DNA of 64,000 bases from Streptomyces sp. CB01635 (GCF_002803065.1 NZ_NNBL01000014.1:67650-131649); one strand, 5' to 3'; positions 7,708 through 16,769 are shown, numbered from the stretch's first letter. Numbers and translations are program-made. The notes: a model not told the origin generated them from the letters alone.

Positions 7708-8642
7708 TCTTCGCCGTCTGGATCCCGCTGCTCATGCCGCTGCTCGCCGTGCCCGCCGCGCGGCGCGCCGCCGAGTGGCTGCCGCCCCGCGCGGCGGCGT
7801 GGACGCTGGCGGGCTTCTCCGTCGTCCTCGCCGGGTCCAGCACGGCCTCGCTCGGACTCCTCGCCTCCGCCGGGGCGCTGCGGCTGCCTCCCGTGGCCGC
7901 CCTCGGGCGTCTGTCGCCACCCCTCCTCGGCGACGGCTCCCCGGTGCTCGTCCCCGCGTCGGTCCTCGCCGCGCTCGCGTTGGCTGCGGGCGCGTTCGCG
8001 CTGGTCCGTACAGGGCTGCGGCAGCGGCGCGAGATGCGGGCGGCCCGCGCCGGGTCCGCCGGCACCGACGAACTCTCCGTGCGGCCGGACGAACTCCCGT
8101 ACGCCTACGCCCTTCCGGGCCGCCCCGGCCGGATCGTCGTGACGACGGGGATGCTGCGGTCCCTCGACGCGCGGGAGCGCGAGGTGCTCTTCGCGCACGA
8201 GCGCGCCCACCTCGCGGGCCGCCACCACCTGTTCCTCGCGGCGGCCGAACTGGCCGTCACCCTGCACCCGATGCTGCGCGGTCTGCGCGAACCCCTTGCC
8301 TACGCGCTTGAGCGCTGGGCGGACGAGTCCGCCGCCACCGCGACGGGCGACCGGGCGCTCACCGCACGCGCGATCGGCCGGGCCGCCCTCGCCGCGGCCC
8401 GCTTCCCGGGGGCCGGATCACGGCCCCGCACGGCGCTCGCCGTCACGGCGGGCCCGGTGCCGCGGCGCGTCACCGCCCTGCTGACCACGAGCGCCACGGC
8501 GGCCCGCCCGCGCAAGGCGCTGCGGCGCGCGCTGGCCGGCGCGCTCCTGGTGTGCGCGGCGCTCTCGGCCGGCGCGGTCGCCGACGCGGCTCACGACCTG
8601 CACGCGGGCGTGGAGGTCGCCCAGGGAGAGACCGGCCGCTGA
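7704..8642 (+). CDS. M56 family (BlaR1/MecR1-like) membrane metallopeptidase
   Basis: This 312-residue protein starts at ATG 7704, overlapping the regulator's stop. It has several membrane helices and the zinc motif HERAH (V-L-F-A-H-E-R-A-H-L-A-G-R-H-H) of the M56 family, with a downstream E-R-W-A-D-E-S-A segment supplying the third ligand. The C-terminal penicillin-sensor domain of BlaR1 is absent; only a last membrane helix and a short tail follow. It is probably the protease that relieves BlaI repression, with an unknown signal. It converges with the M64 peptidase gene, only 27 nt away, and no clear terminator is visible there. Confidence 0.88.
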   Translation: MIFAVWIPLLMPLLAVPAARRAAEWLPPRAAAWTLAGFSVVLAGSSTASLGLLASAGALRLPPVAALGRLSPPLLGDGSPVLVPASVLAALALAAGAFALVRTGLRQRREMRAARAGSAGTDELSVRPDELPYAYALPGRPGRIVVTTGMLRSLDAREREVLFAHERAHLAGRHHLFLAAAELAVTLHPMLRGLREPLAYALERWADESAATATGDRALTARAIGRAALAAARFPGAGSRPRTALAVTAGPVPRRVTALLTTSATAARPRKALRRALAGALLVCAALSAGAVADAAHDLHAGVEVAQGETGR

Positions 8643-8669
8643 ACCCGGCCTCCTCGCGCGCGTGGCCCG

Positions 8670-10025
8670 TCACTTACCCGTCTTCACCGTCCAGCTGACG
8701 CTGTTGGACGCCGCCCGGATCGCCGCCGGGTCCCGCAGCGACGCACTGCTGTCGACGGCGGTCGCGGTGATGGTGTGCGTGCCCTTGCGCGCGCCGAGCT
8801 CCTTGCCGGTGACGGTGTGCTCGGCGGCGGCGCGGCGCACCTCGACCCCGTCGACGTACCAGTGCACGCGCACGTCGGACAGGCCCTTGGCGAGCGGCGC
8901 GAGGTCCACGCGGATGTGGTCCTGGGGGCGCAGGGTGCGGGCGGTGGGGGTGCGGGCCGTGAGCACGTCGGCGTCGCGGTAGAAGCCGGCGATCATCGCC
9001 TCGCGGCCGACGAGGTTGAACTGCTCGGTGTCCAGGGCGCGCATGATCGAGTTCTGGGTGGGGCGGTAGATCCCGTACTCGTAGTAGCCGCCGCCCTCGT
9101 ACGTGCCCACGGTCCCGCCCGCCGGGTCGCTCTCGCCGAGCCAGCGGTACCACTTGGCCTTGGCGCCGGACATGCCGTCCGCCGTCTGGATGCTGGTGTT
9201 GGGCTCGACGGGCTCCGCGCCGGGGTACCTGCCGTAGCCGTCGTACTGGTACTCGTCGGCCAGCAGGCCTATGGAGTGGCCCAGTTCGTGGGCGCCGATC
9301 AGGTACGAGCGGTCGTTGTCGGAGGACATCGTGGCGATGCCGGTGTGCCCGGCCGTCGACTGGACGCCGCTGTAACCGGCGCCGCCGTACTTCGTGGCGT
9401 TCGAGACGACGAAGACGATGTCGGAGTCCGGGGCCTGCTGTGCGTACGAGTCGACCTTTTTCTCGTCGATGCACAGCAGCCGCTCGACGTCGTCGCAGAA
9501 GAAGTAACTACTGAGCGCGGTGTCCTTGACGACGTCCTGGGTGGGGTCCCCGGAGACACCCGATTCGTTCGAGACCGCGTTGACGAGCCAGAAGTTGAAG
9601 AGGCCCTTGTAGCTCTTGTACGGCTCGATCGCGAAGATCGAGGCGAGCTTGGACTCGGCGTCCTGCCTGAAGTCCTCCTGCTGGTCCGCCGTGTAGCCGT
9701 CGCCCATGATCACGAGGTCGAGGCGGCCCTCGGAGGGGCCCGTCTTCTGCAGCGCGGTGACCTCGCCGTCCGGGGCGGCCGTCGCGGGCGCGCGCTTGTC
9801 CCTGCGGATCTCCGCCGGTACGGCGGCGGGGACCTGGACGTGCCGGCCCCCTCCGTGGGAGTCGGCGAAGTACTCGACCGTACGGGTCCCCGTGTCGGAC
9901 CCGCCCGCGGCTTCGGCGGCGTCGGCGTGACCGGCGAGGCCCGCACCACCGAGGGCTGCGGCCGCGAGTACACCGGCGAGGAGCGCGGCAGGCAGGGGAC
10001 GGCGCGGGGACTTGGGTATCGGCAC
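8670..10025 (-). CDS. Secreted M64-family metallopeptidase
   Basis: This 451-residue protein starts at GTG 10025. A signal peptide (about residues 1-37: basic start, Leu/Ala core, HADA-AEA) is followed by an M64 (IgA peptidase-like) catalytic domain with G-A-H-E-L-G-H-S-I-G-L-L-A-D-E-Y, the extended zinc site HExxHxxGxxxDEY. The early part reads L-V-I-M-G-D-G-Y-T, typical of the family. A C-terminal domain of about 90 residues (W-Y-V-D-G-V-E-V, G-T-H-T-I-T-A-T-A-V-D) looks like an Ig/PKD-type beta sandwich. It is presumably an extracellular protease; substrates are unknown. It is divergent from the XRE-TPR regulator. Confidence 0.9.
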   Translation of the reverse strand: MPIPKSPRRPLPAALLAGVLAAAALGGAGLAGHADAAEAAGGSDTGTRTVEYFADSHGGGRHVQVPAAVPAEIRRDKRAPATAAPDGEVTALQKTGPSEGRLDLVIMGDGYTADQQEDFRQDAESKLASIFAIEPYKSYKGLFNFWLVNAVSNESGVSGDPTQDVVKDTALSSYFFCDDVERLLCIDEKKVDSYAQQAPDSDIVFVVSNATKYGGAGYSGVQSTAGHTGIATMSSDNDRSYLIGAHELGHSIGLLADEYQYDGYGRYPGAEPVEPNTSIQTADGMSGAKAKWYRWLGESDPAGGTVGTYEGGGYYEYGIYRPTQNSIMRALDTEQFNLVGREAMIAGFYRDADVLTARTPTARTLRPQDHIRVDLAPLAKGLSDVRVHWYVDGVEVRRAAAEHTVTGKELGARKGTHTITATAVDSSASLRDPAAIRAASNSVSWTVKTGK

Positions 10026-10065
10026 GAGGACCTCGGGTACTCAAGTAGGAGACATAAGTGCTGGG

Positions 10066-10081
10066 TTAATCAGACTTAATC
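10066..10081. repeat. Direct repeat TTAATC-N4-TTAATC in the divergent M64/XRE intergenic region
   Basis: Two exact TTAATC copies start 10 bp apart (one helical turn) at 10066 and 10076, about 45 nt upstream of the M64 start and 125 nt upstream of the XRE start. The spacing suggests same-face protein binding, but no regulator is assigned. ACTCAAGT also occurs twice, near 10039 and 10128. Confidence 0.35.
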
Positions 10082-10203
10082 GGTCGATCAACCTAGGGGG
10101 TGGCGTGACGGCTGACAAGGGGTAAGACTCAAGTGCCCTGCGGCGAAGAACAGTTGCGGGTGCGGAACCACGGAGCGGGACAGGAAGGGCGGCGCGCCGC
10201 ACG

Positions 10204-11658
10204 ATGACGCACGACAGCACCCCGGAGGCGGGCGGCCCCGGCTCCATACCGGAGGGGGAACCCGGCCTCGTACCGGACGCCGAGCCCGCCGAACCTGCCG
10301 ACGAACCCATCGGCCGCCGCGTCCTGCGTCTGCGTACGGAACGCGGGTTGACCCAGCGCCAGGTCGCCGAGCCCGTCTACACGCCCGCCTACATCTCCAC
10401 CCTGGAAGCGGGCCGCGTCCGCCCCTCCGACGCCGCCCTGCGGCATGTCGCCGAGCGCCTCGGAGTGACCTACGAGGAGCTCACGACGGGGCAGCCCGCC
10501 CACCTCGCCACCCGGCTGCGCCTGCGCCTGACCGAGGCCCAGCGCGGGCTCATCACGGGCGCCGCCGAGGAGGCCGCCGTCCTCTACGAGAAGCTGCGTG
10601 CCGAGGCCGAGCGGCACGGCCTCACCGCCGAACAGGCCGCCGCCGAACTCGGCCTCGGCGAGTGCGCCCTGGAGACCGGCGAACTCCCCGACGCCCACCG
10701 GCACTTCGAGGCCGCCGAAGCGCTGCTCGTAGCAGTAGGCGCACCACTGCCCCAGCGCGCCCCCGTCGTGCGCGCGCGTGCCCTCGCGCACTACCTCTCC
10801 GGAGAGCTGCGGTACGCGTGCTACCTCCTGGAGTCCGCGCTCGACGAGCTGAACACCAGCGGCCTGCACGACCCGGACGCCCTGCTGCTGCTCTACACCG
10901 CGACCATCGCCCCGTACATGGACATGGGCGCCCACGCGCGCGCCGCGCAGGCCGCCGAGCTGGCGCTCTCGCTGGCCCCGCAGGCCGGGGACCCGGTACT
11001 CGTCGCCAAGATGCACCGCTCGGTGGCCCGTACGCTCCTCGCCGAGGGCCGCGCCGCGGAGGCCGACGCCTCCCTGAGCAAGGCCGCCGAGCTGTACCAG
11101 CGGCTCCAGATCCGCACCGAACTCGCGCACTGCCACTGGATGCGTGGCTATGTGCACGCTCAGGACGGCCGACTCGCCGACGCGGAACGGGAGTTGAGAA
11201 CCGCGCGCGACATGCTGTCGGCCAAGCGGGCGGTGCTCTACACGACGCAGGTCGAGGTGGAGCTGGCCGACGTACTGCGCCGCAGGGGCAGCAGCGACGA
11301 GGCGGCCGCGCTGCTGCGGGCCCTGCTCGGCGACCTGAATCCGGAGCGCGGCGCCGTCCACGCGGCGGGCGCGCACCGGCTGCTCGGCATCATCGCCGAG
11401 GAGTCGGGGGCCTCGGGCGACCCGGAGGACACGGCGGCGGCCGAGGCCGCGGAGGAGCACTACGTCACCGCACTGAGCCTGCTCGAACGCGCGGGCGCGG
11501 CGGGCGACCTGGCCGACCTGTGCCGCCTGCTCGGCGACCTGTACCGCCGCACGGGCCGTATCGACGCCGCCCTCGACACGTACCGCACGGGCCTCGGACA
11601 CCGCGCCGCGCCCGGCACCACCACCCTCGGCCCGGCCCCCGCCGAGCCGCCCGTGTGA
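10204..11658 (+). CDS. XRE-family helix-turn-helix regulator with TPR domain
   Basis: This 484-residue protein has, after an acidic Pro/Gly-rich N-terminus of about 35 residues, an XRE-type HTH (about residues 37-100; L-R-L-R-T-E-R-G-L-T-Q-R-Q-V-A, Y-I-S-T-L-E-A-G-R-V-R-P-S). The rest is a long series of tetratricopeptide helices (A-R-A-L-A-H-Y-L-S-G-E-L, A-E-A-D-A-S-L-S-K-A-A-E-L-Y, E-H-Y-V-T-A-L-S-L-L-E-R-A-G). This layout matches peptide- or protein-sensing regulators and streptomycete morphogenesis regulators. The AGGAAGGG RBS is 14 nt from the ATG, so the start may differ slightly. Targets are unknown; the divergent M64 peptidase is the obvious candidate. Confidence 0.85.
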   Translation: MTHDSTPEAGGPGSIPEGEPGLVPDAEPAEPADEPIGRRVLRLRTERGLTQRQVAEPVYTPAYISTLEAGRVRPSDAALRHVAERLGVTYEELTTGQPAHLATRLRLRLTEAQRGLITGAAEEAAVLYEKLRAEAERHGLTAEQAAAELGLGECALETGELPDAHRHFEAAEALLVAVGAPLPQRAPVVRARALAHYLSGELRYACYLLESALDELNTSGLHDPDALLLLYTATIAPYMDMGAHARAAQAAELALSLAPQAGDPVLVAKMHRSVARTLLAEGRAAEADASLSKAAELYQRLQIRTELAHCHWMRGYVHAQDGRLADAERELRTARDMLSAKRAVLYTTQVEVELADVLRRRGSSDEAAALLRALLGDLNPERGAVHAAGAHRLLGIIAEESGASGDPEDTAAAEAAEEHYVTALSLLERAGAAGDLADLCRLLGDLYRRTGRIDAALDTYRTGLGHRAAPGTTTLGPAPAEPPV

Positions 11659-11683
11659 CCGGGAAGCCATCCACAGGTCGGAG

Positions 11684-11692
11684 TTATCCACA
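11684..11692 (+). promoter_or_regulatory. DnaA-box-like site TTATCCACA
   Basis: This is a perfect match to the classic DnaA box, with a weaker copy (CCATCCACA) at 11667-11675. Both lie between the XRE-TPR gene and the S9 peptidase gene. Chance occurrence of a 9-mer is possible, although an AT-rich one is rarer in high-GC DNA. Confidence 0.4.
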
Positions 11693-11744
11693 GGCTGGGG
11701 AACCTCGCCGGCGGATTGTCGGCCGGTGGAGGCACTATGGGGCC

Positions 11745-13559
11745 ATGACTGAGAGCAACGGGGCCCCTCGGGGGGCGGGCGGCGGATCCATGCCGGACTG
11801 GGAGAAGCGCTTCCGTGCGCCGCGGGTATCCCTGCCCGACTGGGCGGAGGACGCGCCGGACCGCTCCCTGTTCGTGTCGAACGCGACGGGGACGTACGAG
11901 CTGTACGCGTGGGACCGGGCGACGGGCGAGCAGCGCAGAGCGACGGACCGGCCGAACGGGACGACGGACGGCGTCCTGTCCCCCGACGGCGAGTGGATCT
12001 GGTGGTTCAGCGACAAGGACGGCGACGAGTTCGGGGTGTGGCTGCGCCAGCCCTTCGGCGGGGGCGACGACGTCCCCGCGGTGGACGGGCTCGAAGCCTC
12101 GTACCCGGCGGGCCTGGCCATCGGGAGGGACGGTTCGACGGCGGTCGTGGGCCGCTCCACGGACGAGGACGGCACGACGATCCATGTCGTCCGCGACGGC
12201 GGCGCGCCCCAGGAGATCTACCGTCACCGCGAGTCGGCCGGCGTCGGTGACCTCTCGCACGACGGCACCCTCATCGCGATCGAGCACACGGAGCACGGGG
12301 ACGCCATGCACTCGGCGCTGCGTGTGGTGCGACCCGACGGGACGACGGTCGCCGAGCTCGACGACACCAAGGGCGGCGCGCAGGAGCTGGGCCTGGAGGT
12401 CCTCGGCTTCGCTCCGGTCGACGGGGACAACCGGCTTCTCGTGGGGCATCAGCGGCGCGGACGCTGGGAGCCGATGGTGTGGGACGTGGCGTCGGGCGAG
12501 GAGACCGATCTCGCCCTCGACCTGCCCGGTGACGTCTCCGCGGAGTGGTATCCGGACGGCTCCGCCCTCCTGGTCGCGCACAGCTTCGAGGCCCGCAGCG
12601 ACCTGTGGCGGTACGAGGTCGGCTCGGGCGCGCTGACCCGCGTCGAGACGCCGCCGGGCACGGTGTCGGGGGCGACGGCGCGGCCCGACGGCAGCGTGGA
12701 GTACCTGTGGTCCTCGGCGGCGGAGCCGTCGGTCGTCCGGTCCACGTCGGGCGGCGTGGTCCTCGATCCGCCCGGGCTCAAGGCCCCGGGGTCGGTGCCG
12801 GTGGAGGACGTGTGGGTCGAGGGGCCCGGCGGCCGCATCCACGCCCTCGTACAGAAGCCGGCGGGGACGACGGGGCCGCTGCCCACCGTGTTCGAGGTGC
12901 ACGGGGGGCCGACGTGGCACGACAGCGACTCGTTCGCGGCCGGACCCGCGGCCTGGGTGGACCACGGGTACGCGGTGGTCCGGGTCAACTACCGGGGCTC
13001 GACCGGATACGGGCGCGAGTGGACGGACGCGCTCAAGCACCGCGTCGGCCTCATCGAGCTGGAGGACGTCTCGGCGGTCCGCGAGTGGGCCGTGTCGTCC
13101 GGGCTCGCCGACCCGGACCGGCTCGTCCTCGCGGGCGGCTCGTGGGGCGGATACCTCACGCTCCTCGGCGTCGGCACCCAGCCGGACGTCTGGGCGGTGG
13201 GCCTCGCGGCCGTGCCCGTCGCGGACTACGTCACGGCGTACCACGACGAGATGGAGGCCCTCAAGGCGCTGGACCGCACGCTGTTCGGCGGCACCCCTGA
13301 AGAGGTCCCCGACCGCTTCACCGCCTCGTCCCCGCTGACGTACGTGGACGAGGTGAAGGCCCCGGTCTACATCTCGGCAGGGGTCAACGACCCGCGGTGC
13401 CCGATCCGCCAGATCGACAACTATGTGGACCGGCTCGCGGCACGCGGCGCGACGCACGAGGTGTACCGGTACGACGCGGGGCACGGTTCGCTCGTCGTGG
13501 AGGAGCGGATCAAGCAGGTGCGGCTGGAGCTGGACTTCGCGACGCGCCATCTGACCTGA
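11745..13559 (+). CDS. S9 family (prolyl oligopeptidase-type) serine peptidase
   Basis: This 604-residue protein starts at ATG 11745, after GGAGG. The N-terminal two thirds form a seven-bladed beta-propeller-like region with repeated Y-E-L-Y-A-W-D-R-A, D-G-E-W-I-W-W-F and V-V-R-P-D-G-T blades. The C-terminal alpha/beta-hydrolase domain holds the catalytic triad: Ser466 in G-G-S-W-G-G, Asp549 in N-D-P-R-C-P and His580 in D-A-G-H-G-S. No signal peptide is visible, so it is probably cytosolic and acts on short peptides (acylaminoacyl or prolyl substrates). It stands alone between XRE-TPR and SURF1, all on the same strand. Confidence 0.9.
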   Translation: MTESNGAPRGAGGGSMPDWEKRFRAPRVSLPDWAEDAPDRSLFVSNATGTYELYAWDRATGEQRRATDRPNGTTDGVLSPDGEWIWWFSDKDGDEFGVWLRQPFGGGDDVPAVDGLEASYPAGLAIGRDGSTAVVGRSTDEDGTTIHVVRDGGAPQEIYRHRESAGVGDLSHDGTLIAIEHTEHGDAMHSALRVVRPDGTTVAELDDTKGGAQELGLEVLGFAPVDGDNRLLVGHQRRGRWEPMVWDVASGEETDLALDLPGDVSAEWYPDGSALLVAHSFEARSDLWRYEVGSGALTRVETPPGTVSGATARPDGSVEYLWSSAAEPSVVRSTSGGVVLDPPGLKAPGSVPVEDVWVEGPGGRIHALVQKPAGTTGPLPTVFEVHGGPTWHDSDSFAAGPAAWVDHGYAVVRVNYRGSTGYGREWTDALKHRVGLIELEDVSAVREWAVSSGLADPDRLVLAGGSWGGYLTLLGVGTQPDVWAVGLAAVPVADYVTAYHDEMEALKALDRTLFGGTPEEVPDRFTASSPLTYVDEVKAPVYISAGVNDPRCPIRQIDNYVDRLAARGATHEVYRYDAGHGSLVVEERIKQVRLELDFATRHLT

Positions 13560-13674
13560 CGGCGACGCTCTCGCGCGGGGCGGGCACGGGGACGCGAGGC
13601 CACGGGTCCCGGGGTGGGTGGTCCTGAGGGCCGGGCCCACCCCGCGGCCCGGGTCCCCGCGCGGGAGCCGTACC

Positions 13675-14511
13675 GTGGGGAGGGTGTACCGGTTCCTGCT
13701 GACCCCCCGGTGGTGGGGGATCAACCTGTTCGTCGTGCTCGCCATCCCCTTCTGCGTCTTCATGGGCTCCTGGCAGCTCGGCCGCTTCGAGGACCGGGTG
13801 CAGGGCCACAAGGACGCCTCGGCGCAGTCGACGGCGAACGAGAAGGCCGCGCCCCGGCCGCTCGACTCCCTGCTGCCCGTGGACCAGAAGACGTCCGGCA
13901 AGCGGGCCACCGCGACCGGGCACTACGGCAAGCAGTTCCTGGTCCCCGACCGTGAACTCGACGGCAGGACCGGCTTCTACGTGGTGACGCTGCTGCGCAC
14001 GGAGGGGGGCGCCGGTCGGGCCCTGCCCGTCGTACGCGGCTGGGTGCCCGGTGCGGCGAGTGCCGCGAAGGCTCCCGCCGCGCCCCGGGGCGAGGTCACC
14101 GTCACCGGTGCGCTCCAGGCCTCCGAGAGCCCCGGCTCGGGCGGGGCGCCCGCCGCGGGGGGCCTGCCGGCCGGGCAGCTCGGCGCGATCAGCGCGGCGT
14201 CCCTGGTGAACCTCGTCCCGTACGACGTCTACGACGCGTGGGTCACGCTCGACAGGGCGGACTCGGGGATGACGGCGGTACCGGCGACGGCGCCGCAGGG
14301 CAGTGGCCTCGACCTGAAGGCGTTCCAGAACCTGGGCTACACCGGCGAGTGGTTCGTCTTCGCGGGCTTCGTGGTCTTCATGTGGTTCCGCCTGCTGCGC
14401 CGCGAGGCGGAGTTCGCGCGGGACGCTGCCCTGGGGCTCACGGAATCGGATGACGCTTCGGACGCGGCAGACTCCCCGGAGCCCGCGAGCCCCGAAGCGG
14501 CCCGAGGCTAA
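13675..14511 (+). CDS. SURF1-family cytochrome c oxidase assembly protein
   Basis: This 278-residue protein starts at GTG 13675, 8 nt after GGAG; the RBS-like GGGAGG immediately before GTG 13684 is too close for that codon. SURF1 helps insert heme into subunit I of aa3-type oxidase. It has the family topology: an N-terminal membrane helix (L-T-P-R-W-W-G-I-N-L-F) leading into G-S-W-Q-L-G-R-F-E-D-R, an extracytoplasmic beta domain with V-R-G-W-V-P-G, and a C-terminal helix after N-L-G-Y-T-G-E-W-F-V-F-A-G-F. The C-terminal 35 residues are acidic and Ser/Ala/Pro-rich. It is convergent with the sigma-factor operon. Confidence 0.9.
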   Translation: MGRVYRFLLTPRWWGINLFVVLAIPFCVFMGSWQLGRFEDRVQGHKDASAQSTANEKAAPRPLDSLLPVDQKTSGKRATATGHYGKQFLVPDRELDGRTGFYVVTLLRTEGGAGRALPVVRGWVPGAASAAKAPAAPRGEVTVTGALQASESPGSGGAPAAGGLPAGQLGAISAASLVNLVPYDVYDAWVTLDRADSGMTAVPATAPQGSGLDLKAFQNLGYTGEWFVFAGFVVFMWFRLLRREAEFARDAALGLTESDDASDAADSPEPASPEAARG

Positions 14512-14596
14512 TCCGGCACCTCCGGCACCTCCGCCGCGAGGGCGAGGGCGAGTGCGAGGCGCCCCGGCGAGGCCGGGTTTCGCCCCGCCGCTCTCC

Positions 14597-15763
14597 CTAG
14601 GACGCCGGCAGAATCCCCGTGCGGTACACCGTTCCCGAGCACGCGTTGGGGATGGTCGCGCTGGAGGAGGGCGTGCCCCCTTCCGCTGTGTGGGAGACCG
14701 CTACGCTGCCGTCGGCCGTGGGGCCTTCGGCCACCAGCTGCGTGGACAGGCCGCTCTGGTCCGGGTTCGAGCCCGTCGCGTCGCCCGTGGTGCCGCCGGA
14801 CGGGGTCGGGCTGGGCGACGGGTCGCCACCGCCTCCCGTGGTCGGGCACTCCGCGGACGGGACCCATGCGAAGCGGACCTCGTACGACATGCCCGGTTCG
14901 AGGATCAGCTGGCTGGGCTCCGTCGACGGGTCGGGCAGCCCGGTCGCGGCGTCGCCCGCCGTGTGGTCGACGACGTTGACCTTGGCCGGGTCGGCCGCGC
15001 CCTGGGCCATGACGGAGACGGTGCCGGGGGCGTCCACGGAGCAGTTCGCCTGGGAGATGTTCGTGACGCGGAAGGAACCGTAGACCCTGCCACCCGCGTC
15101 GGCCGCGCCGACGTTCGCCGGGGCACCGCCGAGGTCGGCCGCCCCGCAGACCGGGGAACTCGCGGCCGCCGTGCTCGCGGGATCAGGGCCGCCGGTGGCA
15201 CCACCGCCCGCACCCTTGCCCTTGTCACCGGGCTTGTCCTTCTTGCCGTCCTTGTCCTTGGACTTGGACTTGCCCGAAGGGCTCCCCGTGCCGCTCTCGC
15301 CGCCGTCGGGCCCCTTCCCGGAACCCGTACCGCCGCGCGTTGCCTCGCTGTTGCCGGCGATGGACGGCCGGTCGTTCGACCCGCTCTGGCCCGCCACATG
15401 GACGAGCGCGGGGATCGCCGTGCCGATGAACAGGGCCGCGGCCGCCATACCGACGACGGCCTGCCGCTTACGGGCCCGCCGGGCGGGCACTGCGCGGCGC
15501 AGATGTTCGAGCGTCCCGTTCGTCGGCTCGATCTCCTCCACGGCCTCGTGCAACAGGCGCCGCAGCGCCAGCTCGTCACTGCCGAGGGAGTCCAGCGGGT
15601 CGACGGAGTCCGCGCCGCCCGCGGAGTCCGGGCGGCCGAAGGGATCCTCGGGACCGCCGAAGAGGCCGTCGTCCTGGCCGGGGCCGTGATTCACAGTTCC
15701 ATCCCCGGATCCCACATGACTGTTCTGCTCATCCCGATCATTGCGGTGCTTGTCGCTGCTCAT
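14597..15763 (-). CDS. Single-pass membrane protein, likely partner/anti-sigma of the upstream ECF sigma factor
   Basis: This 388-residue protein has an acidic cytoplasmic N-terminus (1-100) with E-L-A-L-R-R-L-L-H-E-A-V-E-E-I-E-P, a membrane helix at about 104-122 (V-V-G-M-A-A-A-A-L-F-I-G), a Gly/Ser/Lys-rich linker (G-K-S-K-S-K-D-K-D-G-K-K-D-K) and an extracytoplasmic beta-rich domain with three Cys that ends G-T-V-Y-R-T-G. Its ATG overlaps the sigma-factor stop (ATGA, 15760-15763). Position and topology suggest an anti-sigma factor, but the HxxxCxxC zinc motif of ZAS proteins is absent, so binding is inferred only. A short Pro/Gly repeat tract follows the gene. Confidence 0.7.
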   Translation of the reverse strand: MSSDKHRNDRDEQNSHVGSGDGTVNHGPGQDDGLFGGPEDPFGRPDSAGGADSVDPLDSLGSDELALRRLLHEAVEEIEPTNGTLEHLRRAVPARRARKRQAVVGMAAAALFIGTAIPALVHVAGQSGSNDRPSIAGNSEATRGGTGSGKGPDGGESGTGSPSGKSKSKDKDGKKDKPGDKGKGAGGGATGGPDPASTAAASSPVCGAADLGGAPANVGAADAGGRVYGSFRVTNISQANCSVDAPGTVSVMAQGAADPAKVNVVDHTAGDAATGLPDPSTEPSQLILEPGMSYEVRFAWVPSAECPTTGGGGDPSPSPTPSGGTTGDATGSNPDQSGLSTQLVAEGPTADGSVAVSHTAEGGTPSSSATIPNACSGTVYRTGILPAS

Positions 15764-16260
15764 GCGGGGGCCTCCATGGCGACGCGCAGCGCCGCTATGC
15801 CCCGGGATCCGTACGCCTTCACGGATCCGAGGGAGATGCCCAGAGCCTCCGCCACCTGCGCCTCGGTCATGTCCGCGAAGTAGCGCATGACGAGGACCTC
15901 GCGCTGGCGGCGCTGCAGCCCGCGCAGCGCCTTCTTCAGCGCGTCGCGCTCAAGGAGGTCGTACGCGCCCTCCTCCGCGCTCGCCATGTCGGGCATCGGC
16001 TTCGTCAGAAGCTTCAGGCCGAGGATGCGGCGGCGCAGGGCGGAGCGCGAGAGGTTCACGACCGTCTGCCGCAGATACGCGAGCGTCTTCTCGGGGTCGC
16101 GCACTCTCTTGCGCGCGGAGTGGACCCTGATGAACGCCTCCTGCACGACGTCCTCGCACGAGGCCGTGTCGTCCAGGAGCAGGGCCGCGAGACCGAGAAG
16201 CGACCGGTAGTGGGCGCGGTAGGTCTCGGTGAGATGGTCGACCGTGGTGCCTGCTGCCAT
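15760..16260 (-). CDS. ECF-type RNA polymerase sigma factor
   Basis: This 166-residue protein starts at ATG 16260, 3 nt after GAGGAG; a longer version from GTG 16428 lacks an RBS and adds Pro/Arg-rich sequence. Region 2 is visible as Y-R-A-H-Y-R-S-L-L-G-L-A-A-L-L-L-D-D and D-V-V-Q-E-A-F-I-R-V, with core and -10 recognition helices. Region 4 ends in the helix-turn-helix A-Q-V-A-E-A-L-G-I-S-L-G-S-V-K-A-Y-G-S-R-G. It is coupled to a membrane protein, the usual sigma/anti-sigma arrangement. Its promoter lies in the unusually AT-rich 16.44-16.76 kb stretch. The regulon is unknown. Confidence 0.9.
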   Translation of the reverse strand: MAAGTTVDHLTETYRAHYRSLLGLAALLLDDTASCEDVVQEAFIRVHSARKRVRDPEKTLAYLRQTVVNLSRSALRRRILGLKLLTKPMPDMASAEEGAYDLLERDALKKALRGLQRRQREVLVMRYFADMTEAQVAEALGISLGSVKAYGSRGIAALRVAMEAPA

Positions 16261-16682
16261 CGTCTCCTCAGCGCCTTCGCGCTGAGTGGGTATGCGGGCA
16301 GGCCGCGCTGCTGGCATGGGGGCGATCACCGGCATGCCGCCGGACGAACCGGACATCCGGGGACGCCGGGGCGGGCGAAGGGCCGCGCCCCTCGCCTGAA
16401 CCGCTGTGAAATCGAGTACCTCTGCCACGCCTGTTGGACACGCTTCCCCCCGTCAGGGTTGTACGCGACAGGCGTCCTGTTTGCGGCAGGCATCATCCAT
16501 GACGCTGCGTCAAGTGCCCTCATGCGTACCCGCTCTTCCCCTATGCCCCAGTTTCCCCTGGCGCCCCTAGGCCCGGCGCCCCCGAAAGGCGATCGCAAAG
16601 ACGCTCCCCGTCCCGTGCGCGGTTGCACGGAACGGGGAGGGATCTTCGACGAATCTTCGGACGCGCGGACCGTCGCGTTCAA

Positions 16683-16696
16683 GTGGTTAAGACCAC
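16683..16696. promoter_or_regulatory. Perfect dyad GTGGT-TAAG-ACCAC upstream of the sigma factor
   Basis: Five-bp arms flank a 4-bp centre inside the AT-rich region about 425 nt upstream of the sigma-factor start. It could be an operator or a small hairpin; no binding protein is identified. Confidence 0.4.
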
Positions 16697-16754
16697 CGAT
16701 CGCCCACAGGTCCTTCACAGATCTTATAAAGCGCGCCGGATAAAAGAACACCAA

Positions 16755-16769
16755 GTCCGGCTTCCGGAC
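16755..16769 (-). terminator. Intrinsic terminator of the ask-asd operon
   Basis: On the minus strand GTCCGG-AAG-CCGGAC forms a 6-bp stem with a 3-nt loop, followed by a T-rich run (TTGGTGTTCTTTT). It lies 16 nt after the asd stop codon, a textbook hairpin plus U-tract layout that is uncommon in streptomycetes. Confidence 0.75.

Noticed and set aside
10662..11744. Upstream extension of the S9 peptidase frame by about 360 codons
   Set aside because: It lies antiparallel in reading frame to the XRE-TPR gene on the same strand, is Arg-rich nonsense, and a good RBS/ATG exists at 11745.
14512..14596. Short repeats CCGGCACCT (twice) and GAGGGC/GAGTGC tract as a regulatory element
   Set aside because: Simple GC-rich slippage-type sequence between convergent genes; nothing suggests function beyond possible termination.
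16326..16754. Open frame of 142 codons on the minus strand upstream of the sigma factor
   Set aside because: No RBS, no recognisable sequence, Arg/Pro/Gly-biased with AT-rich stretches; it overlaps the asd terminator and the sigma leader and looks non-coding.
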